Source of the DNA: an uncultured Ruminococcus sp.
Lineage (GTDB): Bacteria > Bacillota_A > Clostridia > Oscillospirales > Acutalibacteraceae
NCBI GenBank assembly: GCA_902798605.1
Contig: CADBXH010000004.1
Span: 1-49,817, forward strand
Direction of reading: 5' to 3'
Length of the DNA: 49,817 nt
The translations under genes and the position numbers were made by a program. Below the pieces are notes generated by a model. The model saw nothing but the letters and a program-made list of their open reading frames with translations, searched no databases and was not told the DNA's origin. Shown here in pieces: positions 1-8,602 of this stretch (the stretch's first letter is position 1; every line of letters starts with the position of its first letter).

Positions 1-121
1 TATTATTGCTGTCGACGATGCACGCGCCCACCTGAGTATTTGGATCCTTGCTGCGCTTTGCTGCAAGCAGAGCCACGCCCATAAAGTATTCGTCCCAGGT
101 TATATAATCTTCACGTTTCAT
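1..121 (-). CDS. dCMP deaminase (ComEB-like), N-terminal part, cut by window edge
   Basis: Only about the first 40 codons lie in the window. They read [17 protein letters not shown], then [19 protein letters not shown], the typical start of the deoxycytidylate deaminase/ComE operon protein 2 family. Members of this family are zinc-dependent deaminases that turn dCMP into dUMP for thymidylate synthesis. The zinc-binding HAE and PCxxC motifs would lie beyond the window, so they cannot be checked. The start is supported by an AGAGGTGACC ribosome-binding site just upstream on the minus strand. The gene is divergent from trkA, and the 210-bp gap between them holds the trkA promoter. Confidence 0.85.
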   Translation of the reverse strand, partial: MKREDYITWDEYFMGVALLAAKRSKDPNTQVGACIVDSNN

Positions 122-235
122 AATCGGTCACCTCTGTTTTTTGTCAATAATATCTTAACTTCATATATTATAACATACTATGTTGCTTTTTGAAAGTATT
201 TATAGGTCTGTTTGGAAAAAATATTTTTATAAATA

Positions 236-264
236 TTGATTTTTATTGACAAAAGGTGTATTAT
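236..264 (+). promoter_or_regulatory. Predicted sigma-A promoter of trkAH
   Basis: TTGATT at 236-241 and TATTAT at 259-264 are separated by 17 bp, about 70 bp before the trkA start. The surrounding DNA is AT-rich. Prediction by consensus only. Confidence 0.5.
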
Positions 265-331
265 GACGTTACGTTAATAAAATGGGGAATTGTGTTTCCC
301 TGTCTGTTTATTTTTCAGCAGAGGGTTGGAT

Positions 332-1690
332 ATGAAGATTATTATTGTAGGATGCGGAAAGGTAGGAACTTCGATCGCCAACGAGCTTGACTCCGAGGGA
401 CATCAGCTGAGGCTTATTGATACCAACAAGTCAGCTGTGGTAAGGCTTTCCGATTCTATTGACGCGATGGGCATCGTAGGAAACGGCGCGGTTTATGAAA
501 CGCTTTCCGAAGCAGAGGTATCATCGGCTGATCTTGTTATCGCCGCGACGGCGCGCGATGAGGTCAACCTTTACACCTGCCTTTTGGCAAAGAACTCGGG
601 AGCGAAGAACACCATTGCAAGGGTGCGCAATCCCGAATACACAAACGATCTGTTCAGGGTAAAGGACGCGATGGGACTTTCTATGTCGATCAACCCGGAG
701 CTTACGGCGGCGCTTGAAGTCAGCCGTCTGCTCAGGTATTCCGGAGCGCTTGAGATCGACAGCTTTTCAAAGGGAGCTGCCGAGCTTATCAAGGTCTGTG
801 TTCCCGAGGGCTCGATAATCGCCAATAAAGAAATCAGCAAGATAGATGTGATCTCGAGCAAGGTAAGGATCTGTACGGTCGAGCGCGGCGATGAGGTGTA
901 TATCCCGAACGGCGACTTTGTTATCAAGGCGGGCGACAAGATCTCGATAGTCGCAAAGCCCGAGGCCGCCGCCAAGTTCTTCAAAAAAGCCGGTATTTCC
1001 ATCGGCAGATGCCGCGACGTATTTATTCTCGGAGGCGGAAGGATCTCATTTTACCTTGCGCAAAAGCTGCTCAAATCGGGCGTCAGCGTAAAAATCATAG
1101 AGCGAAATACCGCTCGCTGTGAGGAGCTTGCCGACGCGCTTCACGACGCGGTCATAATAAACGGCGACTGTATGGATCAGGAGCTTCTGTTCAGTGAGGG
1201 AATTGAGCACGCCGACGGCGTTGTGGCGCTTATGGACTATGATGAGGAGAACATCCTAATCTCGATGTATATCAAAAGCGTTTCAAAAGCAAAGGTTATC
1301 ACAAAGGTCAACAACAATTCATTTGATAATATTATAGATAAGCTCGAGCTCGAGAGCGTTATAAACCCAAAGGGCGTTGCCGGCGAGTACATCGCGCGTT
1401 ACATCAGAGCGATGCAAAACTCAATGGGCAGCAACGTAGAGACGCTTTACAGACTTCACGAGGACAGGGTAGAGGCGCTGGAGTTCAGAGCCAAAGCGTC
1501 AACAAGAGTCGCGGCGATTCCGCTTGCCCAGCTGAACTTGAAAAATGATCTTCAGGTCATCTGTATTTCAAGAAGAGGAAAGGTCATTCTTCCCACAGGA
1601 AAGGACTGCATTTTGCCCGACGACAGGGTGGTAGTAGTCACAAAACACAAGGGCTTGAGCGACCTTGACGATATTGTCGGCAGGCGTTGA
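332..1690 (+). CDS. trkA: Trk potassium uptake regulatory NAD-binding subunit TrkA
   Basis: Cytoplasmic gating subunit of a Trk/Ktr K+ transporter; TrkA binds NAD(H) and controls the membrane channel TrkH encoded next door. The 452-residue protein has the classic duplicated layout: RCK_N Rossmann domain at the N-terminus (KIIIVGCGKVGTSIANE, a GxGxxG fold), RCK_C, a second Rossmann domain from about residue 225 (VFILGGGRISFYLAQ), and a second RCK_C. The open frame extends 14 codons upstream, but ATG at 332 is preferred because it opens directly on the nucleotide-binding strand and is preceded by an AGAGGG ribosome-binding site. trkH follows after 9 bp, so the two are one operon. Confidence 0.93.
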   Translation: MKIIIVGCGKVGTSIANELDSEGHQLRLIDTNKSAVVRLSDSIDAMGIVGNGAVYETLSEAEVSSADLVIAATARDEVNLYTCLLAKNSGAKNTIARVRNPEYTNDLFRVKDAMGLSMSINPELTAALEVSRLLRYSGALEIDSFSKGAAELIKVCVPEGSIIANKEISKIDVISSKVRICTVERGDEVYIPNGDFVIKAGDKISIVAKPEAAAKFFKKAGISIGRCRDVFILGGGRISFYLAQKLLKSGVSVKIIERNTARCEELADALHDAVIINGDCMDQELLFSEGIEHADGVVALMDYDEENILISMYIKSVSKAKVITKVNNNSFDNIIDKLELESVINPKGVAGEYIARYIRAMQNSMGSNVETLYRLHEDRVEALEFRAKASTRVAAIPLAQLNLKNDLQVICISRRGKVILPTGKDCILPDDRVVVVTKHKGLSDLDDIVGRR

Positions 1691-1699
1691 TTTTGGATT

Positions 1700-3151
1700 A
1701 TGAATAAACGTATCATTGTTTATATTCTCGGATGGGTGCTCATTGTAGAGGGTGTCGCAATGCAGGTCTGCACGATAACATCCGTTATCTATCACGAGCA
1801 CGAGGGAATGTACTTTTTGATCACGGGCGGCGCAAGCGTTCTTGTTGGCTTTGTCTGTGTCAAGTTCAAGAAAAAAAAGAATATGGTGCTGTACCAAAAG
1901 GCGGGCTTTGTAGCGACCGCGCTGAGCTGGATAGTGCTCTCGCTGGTCGGCTGTCTGCCGTTTTGGCTCAGCAAAGAGATACCGCACTTTACCGACGCGC
2001 TGTTTGAGACCGTATCCGGTTTTACCACGACCGGAGCTACCATTTTGGTCGAGGTCGAACAGCTAAGCCACGGTATGCTGATGTGGCGCAGCCTTATGAA
2101 CTGGCTGGGCGGTATGGGCGTTATCGTGTTCCTGCTCGCGCTTATCCCAAAGCTCGGCGGCCAGCAGAACATCAACCTGATGAAAGCGGAAAGCCCCGGT
2201 CCGATAATCGGCAAGGCGGTTCCGCATATGCGCGCCTACGCCGCACTGCTTTACGGTATTTATTTCGGGCTGACCGCGTTGGAGTGCATACTGCTGCTCA
2301 TCGGCGGAGTCGATTTTTTTGACGCTATCAACACCAGTTTTGCCACCGCGGGCACGGGCGGCTTCGGCGTCAGGAACAACAATATGGCGGCGTATGAGGG
2401 TTATTACCTGCAAACGGTCATCGCTGTGTTTATGATGCTGTTCGGCATCAACTTCTCGTTTTATATCCTGCTTATCGCGCGCAAGTTCAAGCAGGCGTTC
2501 AGGATCACCGAGCTGTGGTTTTACCTGGGTATCATCGCGGTGTCCACTATTGTGATCGGTTCTGTTATAATACCGCGCTATCATTACGATGTTCACGAGG
2601 CGTTCCACCAGAGCTTCTTCTATGTTTCTTCGATTATGACGACCACGGGCTTTGGTATAGGCGACGTAAACGACTGGCCGATGCTTGCCAAGGCGATAAT
2701 CGTAATTATCACTTTTATCGGCGCGATGGCGGGCAGTACCGGCGGCGGATTCAAGGTTTCGCGAATCGTTTTGCTCGCGAAAGAGGTAAGGAAGGAGATC
2801 AAGCTCCTTATCCATCCGCGCAATGTCCGCACCGTTAAGATGGACGGCAAGGCTGTTGACCACAATGTTATGCGCACAACGTCGGTTTTCCTTGTGCTGT
2901 ATATGATGATTTTTATATTCAGCTTTTTGCTTGTTTCGATAGAGGGCAGGGACTTTTTGACGAGCTTTACCTCGGTAGCGGCGACGCTGAACAGCACCGG
3001 CCCGGGCTTGTCGCTTGTAGGTCCGGTCGGCAATTACGCTATGTTTAGTGACTTTTCCAAGTTTGTTATGATGTTTGATATGCTCGCAGGAAGGCTTGAG
3101 ATCTTCCCGATGATAATGATATTTATTCCGTCTATCTGGAAAAAAGTATAG
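1700..3151 (+). CDS. trkH: Trk potassium uptake membrane subunit TrkH
   Basis: K+ channel-like membrane protein that imports potassium with the TrkA gating ring. The 483 residues are strongly hydrophobic, with about ten membrane segments arranged as four M1-P-M2 units. The four selectivity-filter loops can be read: TTTGATILVE, TAGTGGFGV, TTTGFGIGDV and NSTGPGLSLVG, each with the key glycine. The length is normal for the TrkH/KtrB family. It ends 71 bp before apbE, with a small terminator-like hairpin between. Confidence 0.94.
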   Translation: MNKRIIVYILGWVLIVEGVAMQVCTITSVIYHEHEGMYFLITGGASVLVGFVCVKFKKKKNMVLYQKAGFVATALSWIVLSLVGCLPFWLSKEIPHFTDALFETVSGFTTTGATILVEVEQLSHGMLMWRSLMNWLGGMGVIVFLLALIPKLGGQQNINLMKAESPGPIIGKAVPHMRAYAALLYGIYFGLTALECILLLIGGVDFFDAINTSFATAGTGGFGVRNNNMAAYEGYYLQTVIAVFMMLFGINFSFYILLIARKFKQAFRITELWFYLGIIAVSTIVIGSVIIPRYHYDVHEAFHQSFFYVSSIMTTTGFGIGDVNDWPMLAKAIIVIITFIGAMAGSTGGGFKVSRIVLLAKEVRKEIKLLIHPRNVRTVKMDGKAVDHNVMRTTSVFLVLYMMIFIFSFLLVSIEGRDFLTSFTSVAATLNSTGPGLSLVGPVGNYAMFSDFSKFVMMFDMLAGRLEIFPMIMIFIPSIWKKV

Positions 3152-3162
3152 TAAAAGTATAG

Positions 3163-3194
3163 TAAAAAAGGGCGTTTTTTGCGCCCTGTTTTAC
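3163..3194 (+). terminator. Rho-independent terminator after trkAH
   Basis: A 5-bp GGGCG/CGCCC stem with a T-rich loop, preceded by an A-run and followed by TGTTTTACTTT. The stem is short and the next gene starts 27 bp later, so it may attenuate rather than end transcription. Confidence 0.55.
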
Positions 3195-3221
3195 TTTATA
3201 AAGAATATTTGTATTTGAGTT

Positions 3222-4220
3222 ATGAAAAAGATTTTTGTTGCGATATTACTGATAATGACCGCAGTGCTTATTCCTGCCTGCAAGCCGGCTGAAAGTAAAG
3301 TCAGCGAGAGCGTTTTTGCAATGGACACATATATGCAGCTCGATGTTTACGGAAAGCAGGAGAGCCTTGATAAGCTGAAAAGTGAGATCGAGCGGCTCGA
3401 TGGCCTGCTGTCGTCAACAAACGAAAAAAGCGATATTTACCGCGTAAACCAAAGCGGGACCGCAGAGGCGAGCGAGGATACCGCAAGCCTTGTAAAAAGG
3501 TCGCTCGAGCTTTGCAAGCAGACAAACGGCAGCCTCGATATTACGGTTTACCCTATCGTGGAAAAGTGGGGGTTTATCAGCCAAAACTACACGATACCCT
3601 CAAAATCTGAGCTGAACGCGCTGCTCAAAAACGTAGGGTACGACCGCGTTAAATCCGACGGCAAAAAAATAACCGTGCCAAGCGGCTGTAAGCTCGACTT
3701 GGGCGCGGTCGCAAAGGGTTATGCCGCCGACAGGGCAAAGGAGATACTTAATGACGAGGGAGTCGATTCCGCGCTGCTGAACCTCGGCGGAACGGTGCTT
3801 GCTTACGGAAAAAAGCCGAACGGCGAAAACTGGAAGGTCGGCGTTACCGACCCCGAGAATACAGATGAATATATAGGCGTTATCGAGTGCGCCGACAAGA
3901 TCGTTGCCACCTCGGGCAATTACGAACGCTACTTTGAGCAGGGCGGTAAGAGATATTGCCATATAATCGACCCTAAAACCGGTTATCCCGTTGATAACGG
4001 TATTGCCTCGGTAACGGTCATTTCAAATGACGGCACAAAAAACGACGCGCTGTCGACCGCGCTGTTCGTTATGGGCGTTGATAAGGCAAAAGAGTTTATA
4101 AAAGCCGACGGCAGCTTTGACTGCGTTATCCTGACCAATGACAAAAAGGCGTTTGTTACGGAAGGGCTGAAGAACGGCTTTAGTTTGAAGAACAGAGAGT
4201 ATGAAATAATTATTGTATGA
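3222..4220 (+). CDS. apbE: FAD:protein FMN transferase (ApbE), lipoprotein
   Basis: ApbE attaches FMN covalently to threonine residues of flavoproteins such as RnfG/NqrC subunits, outside the membrane. The 332-residue protein begins with a lipoprotein signal (hydrophobic stretch ending LIPAC, Cys about residue 20). Family motifs follow: AMDTYMQLDVYG, GSLDITVYPIVEKWGF, LDLGAVAKGYAADRA (nucleotide binding), NLGGTVLAYG and HIIDPKTGYPV, then DALSTALFVMG near the metal site. The length is normal. No Rnf or Nqr gene is in the window, so its target protein is unknown here. It is followed by a strong bidirectional terminator separating it from the convergent radical SAM gene. Confidence 0.92.
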   Translation: MKKIFVAILLIMTAVLIPACKPAESKVSESVFAMDTYMQLDVYGKQESLDKLKSEIERLDGLLSSTNEKSDIYRVNQSGTAEASEDTASLVKRSLELCKQTNGSLDITVYPIVEKWGFISQNYTIPSKSELNALLKNVGYDRVKSDGKKITVPSGCKLDLGAVAKGYAADRAKEILNDEGVDSALLNLGGTVLAYGKKPNGENWKVGVTDPENTDEYIGVIECADKIVATSGNYERYFEQGGKRYCHIIDPKTGYPVDNGIASVTVISNDGTKNDALSTALFVMGVDKAKEFIKADGSFDCVILTNDKKAFVTEGLKNGFSLKNREYEIIIV

Positions 4221-4226
4221 AACTGA

Positions 4227-4274
4227 TTTAAAGGCTCCCCCAAAGCACAACTGTGCGCTGGGGGAGCCTTTAAA
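4227..4274. terminator. Strong bidirectional terminator between convergent genes
   Basis: Long stem AAAGGCTCCCCC paired with GGGGGAGCCTTT, plus an inner GCACA/TGTGC pairing, flanked by A and T runs on both sides. It ends both apbE (plus) and the radical SAM gene (minus). Confidence 0.88.
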
Positions 4275-4287
4275 TTTATCCTATTTA

Positions 4288-5154
4288 TTACAAATTCCAA
4301 TCAGGGATGTATTCCTCCGACGCCGAGGACATATCCTGCGTGAAGCCGTCGAGGTCGAGGTTTAACAGCACGCGCTTGACCTTTTCGTACTCGCGTTTTG
4401 TGAGCTTTCTGCCGAGCTTAGGGTCGCTTCTTGCCTCGCCCCACGGAACGTACTGGCACATCAGGCTCACCATTATCTGTTTGCCAAACTCGCGCTCAAG
4501 GATATTGAGCACCTCAATGCTGTTTTTTGTGTGAGCGGGAAGAATGAGCTGGCGGACTATAACGCCCTTTTGCATTATCCCGTCATCGTCAAACTTCGGC
4601 AGACCGACTTGGAATATCATCTCTTTGATCGCGGCGAGCGCGGTGTTGACGTAATTCGGAGTCGATGACAGCTTGACCGCGAGTTTGTCGCTGCTGTATT
4701 TAAAGTCGGGCAGGTAAATATCAACCAAGCCTTTGAGCGTATTCAGTATCTTGGGCGAGGTGTAGCCGCTGCAGTTGTAAACAACGGGCACGGCGGGTCT
4801 GTAAATCTTCAGGCTCTCGGCGACAGCGGGCGCAAAGTGGTCGGCGGTCACGAGGTTGATGTTGTGCACGCCCTCTTTTTCGAGCTCCTTATAACATTCG
4901 GCGAGCATATCGGGCGTCAGGGTAATACCCTGAATCTGTGACGATATCTCGTAATTCTGGCAGAATTTACACCTCATAGTACAGCCCGAAAAAAACACCG
5001 TTCCGCTGCCCTTTGTGCCGCTGATACACGGTTCCTCGCCGAAATGGGGCGCGATCCTCGCCACCACAGGCAGGGTCCCCGCCTGGCAAAAGCCTTTTCC
5101 GACGTGTTCGGTCCTTATCGCTCCGCATTTGCGCGGGCATATATCACAAATCAT
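4288..5154 (-). CDS. Radical SAM protein, PflA-activase-like
   Basis: A 288-residue member of the radical SAM superfamily, in the group loosely annotated as pyruvate formate-lyase activating-like. The CxxxCxxC motif that ligates the 4Fe-4S cluster is C58-C62-C65 (SGCTMRCKFCQN). The N-terminus has further cysteines (MICDICPRKCG, then C23), which suggests another metal site. The start is supported by its position and the conserved MICxxCPRxCG opening of this family. No glycyl radical enzyme lies nearby, so the substrate is unknown. It stands alone on the minus strand between a terminator and a small DUF6514-like gene. Confidence 0.82.
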   Translation of the reverse strand: MICDICPRKCGAIRTEHVGKGFCQAGTLPVVARIAPHFGEEPCISGTKGSGTVFFSGCTMRCKFCQNYEISSQIQGITLTPDMLAECYKELEKEGVHNINLVTADHFAPAVAESLKIYRPAVPVVYNCSGYTSPKILNTLKGLVDIYLPDFKYSSDKLAVKLSSTPNYVNTALAAIKEMIFQVGLPKFDDDGIMQKGVIVRQLILPAHTKNSIEVLNILEREFGKQIMVSLMCQYVPWGEARSDPKLGRKLTKREYEKVKRVLLNLDLDGFTQDMSSASEEYIPDWNL

Positions 5155-5200
5155 AATATCACCGCATATATTCTACCACATTCACGCGTGATAATAAAGG

Positions 5201-5443
5201 CTAAACGTCAAAAAATGTGAGATAATCCTCAATTATATAATCAAGCTCGGACAAATCGGTGTCCATCTCGTTAAGCAAAGAGACGAGCTTGTTCAGGTTG
5301 CCCTTGTCATTGCCCATATCGGAAATATGCCGCACGCTTTTACCGCGGTCAAACACCTCTATCCCGTAGGAATCCCGCAAACCGTTCTTCTCCAAATAAA
5401 GCTTGTACTCCAAATGATCACGCTCTCTGTGAATTAATTTCAC
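5201..5443 (-). CDS. Small DUF6514-like protein
   Basis: An 80-residue acidic, soluble protein. Its pattern (YGIEVFDRGKSVRHISDMG, then NKLVSLLNE, ending LDYIIEDYLTFF) resembles the short DUF6514 family of Clostridia, whose function is unknown. There is no signal peptide, membrane segment or cysteine motif. It lies 46 bp upstream of the radical SAM gene on the same strand and may be co-transcribed with it. The family assignment is from memory of the pattern. Confidence 0.6.
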   Translation of the reverse strand: MKLIHRERDHLEYKLYLEKNGLRDSYGIEVFDRGKSVRHISDMGNDKGNLNKLVSLLNEMDTDLSELDYIIEDYLTFFDV

Positions 5444-5515
5444 ATAAATATTAGCACTATAATTCTTTTAAGTCAATAAAAATAAGTGAAGTTTTTTAAC
5501 TTCTCCTATGTGCAC

Positions 5516-5569
5516 AAAAAGTTGAGGGCATATTGTTTGTAATATACAAAAAAGCTGAGGGATATATTG
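5516..5569 (+). promoter_or_regulatory. Direct repeat, candidate operator over the ABC-2 operon promoter
   Basis: Two near-identical blocks lie 32 bp apart: A-run + GTTGAGGGCATATTG (5516-5535) and A-run + GCTGAGGGATATATTG (5548-5569). The second overlaps the predicted -35 box at 5567. Same-orientation sites about three helical turns apart would suit a dimeric regulator. Confidence 0.35.
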
Positions 5570-5595
5570 ATTGTTCCCTTTTGTTGTTGTATAAT
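5567..5595 (+). promoter_or_regulatory. Predicted sigma-A promoter of the ABC-2 operon
   Basis: TTGATT at 5567-5572, a 17-bp spacer, and a perfect TATAAT at 5590-5595. It would give a leader of about 90 nt before the ATG at 5692. Confidence 0.65.
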
Positions 5596-5691
5596 CAAAA
5601 CACGCGGAGGTCGTTAGCCGCGAAAAGACTATTCAAGATATTTGGAGTTTCGTGTCTCTTCCAATTATTCGGTGAATATCGTAGGATCATT

Positions 5692-6699
5692 ATGATAAAG
5701 GTTGAAAATTTAAGAAAGGAATTCAAGAAGACGATCAAGGATTCCGGGCTGAAGGGAAGCTTTAAGTCGCTTTTCCGCCCAAAAAGCGAAAAGATTATCG
5801 CGGTAAACGATATCAGCTTTGACGTTCCAAAGGGCGAGATACTCGGCTTTATCGGTCCAAACGGCGCGGGCAAGAGCACGGTCATCAAAATGCTCACGGG
5901 TATTCTTACCCCGACCTCGGGAAGCTGCACAATCAACGGCAAAAATCCCACGGAAAACCGCAAAAGCTACGTAAAAGAGATCGGCGTTGTGTTCGGCCAG
6001 CGCACCCAGCTCTGGTGGGATCTGCCGCTGAGGGAGACCTACGGCGTATTAAAGGAGATATATGAAGTCCCCGAGGACAAGTTCAAGGAGCGTATGGCGT
6101 TCCTCAACGAGGTTCTCGAGCTTGACAGCTTCATCACAAGCCCCGTGCGCACCCTGTCGCTCGGTCAGCGTATGCGCGCCGATATAGCGGCGTCTATGCT
6201 CCACAACCCAAAGGTTCTGTTCCTTGACGAGCCGACTATCGGGCTCGACGTCGTGGTAAAGGACAATATCCGCAGGGCTATCGAGCAAATCAACCGTCAG
6301 GAGCAGACAACGGTTATACTAACCACGCACGATCTTGCGGATATCGAGCTTTTGTCCGACAGGATAGTTATGATAGACAAGGGCAGCAAGGTCTTTGACG
6401 GCACGTTGTCGAGCCTAAAGGACAAGTACGGTCAGATACGCGAGATGGTTTTTGAGACGGATTCGCAGAATGTATCGAAAACTCTCAATTATAAGGACAG
6501 GTTCGGCTTTGCAACCGATGATATCAGCGTTGAGCAGGAGGAATCGCGCGTAACGGTAAGGTTTAACAGCTCGGTCGCGCAGATCCAGGACGTGCTCGGC
6601 TATACTCTGCAAAGGGTAAACGTCAGTGACATCAGTGTTAAGGACGCGGATATCGAAGAGATAATCCGCCTGTTATACAAGCAGGGGGTGGAGCAGTGA
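5692..6699 (+). CDS. ABC-2 type transporter ATP-binding protein (COG4586-like)
   Basis: The 335-residue cytoplasmic ATPase of a three-gene ABC-2 transporter. It has Walker A GPNGAGKST, signature LSLGQRMRADIAASM, Walker B VLFLDEPTIGLD and the switch region LTTHDLADIE. The segment before Walker A (KSLFRPKSEKIIAVNDISFDVPKGE) is longer than usual, which fits the COG4586 group that pairs with COG4587/COG3694 permeases. The frame is open 53 codons upstream, but ATG at 5692 starts the conserved domain (MIKVENLRKEF) and has an AGGA site. The longer version would begin before the promoter. The stop overlaps the next start (GTGA). Confidence 0.9.
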   Translation: MIKVENLRKEFKKTIKDSGLKGSFKSLFRPKSEKIIAVNDISFDVPKGEILGFIGPNGAGKSTVIKMLTGILTPTSGSCTINGKNPTENRKSYVKEIGVVFGQRTQLWWDLPLRETYGVLKEIYEVPEDKFKERMAFLNEVLELDSFITSPVRTLSLGQRMRADIAASMLHNPKVLFLDEPTIGLDVVVKDNIRRAIEQINRQEQTTVILTTHDLADIELLSDRIVMIDKGSKVFDGTLSSLKDKYGQIREMVFETDSQNVSKTLNYKDRFGFATDDISVEQEESRVTVRFNSSVAQIQDVLGYTLQRVNVSDISVKDADIEEIIRLLYKQGVEQ

Positions 6700-7514
6700 A
6701 AAGAAAACTGAGGCTCTACCTGCCGTTTGTCGGCGCCGGTATGCAGGAGACCGCCACGTACAGGGTGAACTGGATATTCTTTCTGTTCGGCGAGGCTTTG
6801 GCCTGCGCGGTGTCGTTCTTTATCTGGAATGCTGTCTACAACTCGGGCGGCGGAGGAGAGATGCACGGCTTTACATTTGGGCAGATGATAGTGTACATTG
6901 TGCTGATGTTTCTTACAAACGGTATCATCGGCAGCGACGCTTCGTGGAGCGTGGGCGAGGAGGTTCGCGACGGCTCCATCGCTATGCGTATGATAAAGCC
7001 CGTCAGCTACAACGCGACGTTTTTGTTTCAGGAGATCGGCAATAAGATCTTGACCGAACTCGTGCTTTTGGTGCCGCTTGTTATAGCCGTCGAGTTTATC
7101 CGCTGGGGACTCTCGGGAGTTTTCGCGTTTTCGGCAGCTCACTTTTTGCTTTACCTATTAAGCTGCGTGTTTGCGTACCTGATAAACTTCTTCTTCAACA
7201 TCTGTTTCGGCTTTATAGCTTTCGTCATAAAATACCTTTGGGGCGCCAATATGATGAAAAACTGCATAGTCGGCTTTTTGTCGGGCGCGATAATCCCTCT
7301 CGCGTTTTTGCCCGGGGGGATAAGGACAGTCTTTTTACTGCTCCCGTTCGCGTCGCTCAACTACACTCCCGTAATGATTTATATGGGCAAGTACACGGGG
7401 CTCGGAATGCTTTGGTATATGGGTCTGCAGCTTTTCTGGGTGCTCGCTTTCTGGGCGCTCTCAAAGCTCTTGTGGAAGCTCTCCGTTAAGCGCCTAAGCG
7501 TTCAGGGGGGTTAG
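6696..7514 (+). CDS. ABC-2 family permease, first subunit (PF06182-like)
   Basis: A 272-residue membrane protein with about six hydrophobic segments and a short basic N-terminus (MKRKLRLYLPFVGAGMQE). Together with the next gene it should form the membrane part of an exporter of unknown substrate. The motif VGEEVRDGSIAMRMIKPVSY is typical of the ABC2_membrane_6 family. It starts with GTG that overlaps the stop of the ATPase gene, after a GGGGGTGGAG ribosome-binding site, so translation is coupled. Confidence 0.85.
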   Translation: MKRKLRLYLPFVGAGMQETATYRVNWIFFLFGEALACAVSFFIWNAVYNSGGGGEMHGFTFGQMIVYIVLMFLTNGIIGSDASWSVGEEVRDGSIAMRMIKPVSYNATFLFQEIGNKILTELVLLVPLVIAVEFIRWGLSGVFAFSAAHFLLYLLSCVFAYLINFFFNICFGFIAFVIKYLWGANMMKNCIVGFLSGAIIPLAFLPGGIRTVFLLLPFASLNYTPVMIYMGKYTGLGMLWYMGLQLFWVLAFWALSKLLWKLSVKRLSVQGG

Positions 7515-7516
7515 TT

Positions 7517-8317
7517 ATGAGACAGATAAGAAGAGCCCTGCGGATACACCGCATATTTATCGCGCAGGAGCTTAAAAAGATGATGGAGTACAAGGGTGAT
7601 TTCATCGTCGGTATTATCGGATTTTTGCTGACGCAGTGCTCAAACCTGCTGTTTTTGTGGCTGATTTTCGCAAATATCCCGAGCCTGATGGGCTGGAGCC
7701 TTAATCAGATTGTGTTTATCTACGGATTCTCGCTTATCCCAAAGGGGATCGACCATTTGTTTTTTGACAATCTTTGGTCGATAGGTTACTTTATCGTCCG
7801 CAAGGGCGACTTTGACAAGTACCTCACCCGTCCGGTCAACACGCTTTTTCAGGTCATGGCGGAAAAATTGCAGATCGACGCGTTAGGCGAGCTGATAGTG
7901 GGGATCGCGCTTGTCAGCGTAACTATCCCTCAGCTTAACATCGAGTGGAGCGTTATAAAGGTCTTGCTCGCGTTTATCGCGATAATTTTCGCGACATTCA
8001 TTTATACGGGGATAAAGACAATAACCGCGTCCGTGGCGTTTTGGGTTAAGCGGAGCGGAAACGTTATATATATGTTTTATATGGTGAGCGACTTCGCGAA
8101 ATACCCGGTGGCGATCTACAATGAGGTAATCAGGAACGTCATCACATATATCATTCCGTTCGCGCTGGCGGCGTACTATCCCGCGCTTTATATTTTGACG
8201 GGAGAAAACCCGCTGTTTAATGTCGGTATGACCGTGGTCGCCGCGGTCGTGCTTATGGCGGCCGGGATTTTCGTATGGCACAAGGGGATAAGAGCGTACG
8301 AATCGGCGGGATCATAG
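7517..8317 (+). CDS. ABC-2 family permease, second subunit (PF06182-like)
   Basis: A 266-residue membrane protein, paralogous in layout to the gene before it. It has about six hydrophobic segments and the family loop YFIVRKGDFDKYLTRPVNTLFQVM. It would pair with the 6696-7514 product. It begins 2 bp after the previous gene with a strong GGGGGG site and ends the operon, followed by a clear terminator. The substrate cannot be told from sequence; relatives are annotated as multidrug or lipid exporters. Confidence 0.85.
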   Translation: MRQIRRALRIHRIFIAQELKKMMEYKGDFIVGIIGFLLTQCSNLLFLWLIFANIPSLMGWSLNQIVFIYGFSLIPKGIDHLFFDNLWSIGYFIVRKGDFDKYLTRPVNTLFQVMAEKLQIDALGELIVGIALVSVTIPQLNIEWSVIKVLLAFIAIIFATFIYTGIKTITASVAFWVKRSGNVIYMFYMVSDFAKYPVAIYNEVIRNVITYIIPFALAAYYPALYILTGENPLFNVGMTVVAAVVLMAAGIFVWHKGIRAYESAGS

Positions 8318-8334
8318 AATAAAAACAAGGTATA

Positions 8335-8368
8335 GGTCGGAAATCCGTTTCGGGTTTCCGACTTTTTG
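8335..8368 (+). terminator. Rho-independent terminator of the ABC-2 operon
   Basis: Stem GTCGGAAA / TTTCCGAC with an 11-nt loop that can pair further, followed directly by TTTTT. Confidence 0.85.
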
Positions 8369-8467
8369 GTTGCCTGAAAATTTCCCGAAAAACATATGTG
8401 TGAAAAACTGTTTGCAAAACTATACACATTAACCAAAAACGACCTTTAAACTTTGTATTGCAGGGTT

Positions 8468-8496
8468 TTGCTATAATTCTAAATCAGAAATATAAT
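8468..8496 (+). promoter_or_regulatory. Candidate promoter of the pullulanase gene
   Basis: TTGCTA at 8468-8473, 17-bp spacer, TATAAT at 8491-8496. Two further TATAAT boxes, at 8472 and 8517, lack good -35 partners at normal spacing. The leader to the GTG start would be about 100 nt. Confidence 0.4.
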
Positions 8497-8602
8497 TTTG
8501 TATTAGTTTGATAGAATATAATTATCATACTGGGCATTTTGTGTGAAATATGTTACTGTATTCATTTTTGAACATAGTACACGATATAGGAGTGATGAAA
8601 AA

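Noticed and set aside
2063..2863. Minus-strand open frame of 266 codons inside trkH
   Set aside because: Antisense of a clear TrkH frame; His/Arg/Asp-rich, not a recognisable protein.
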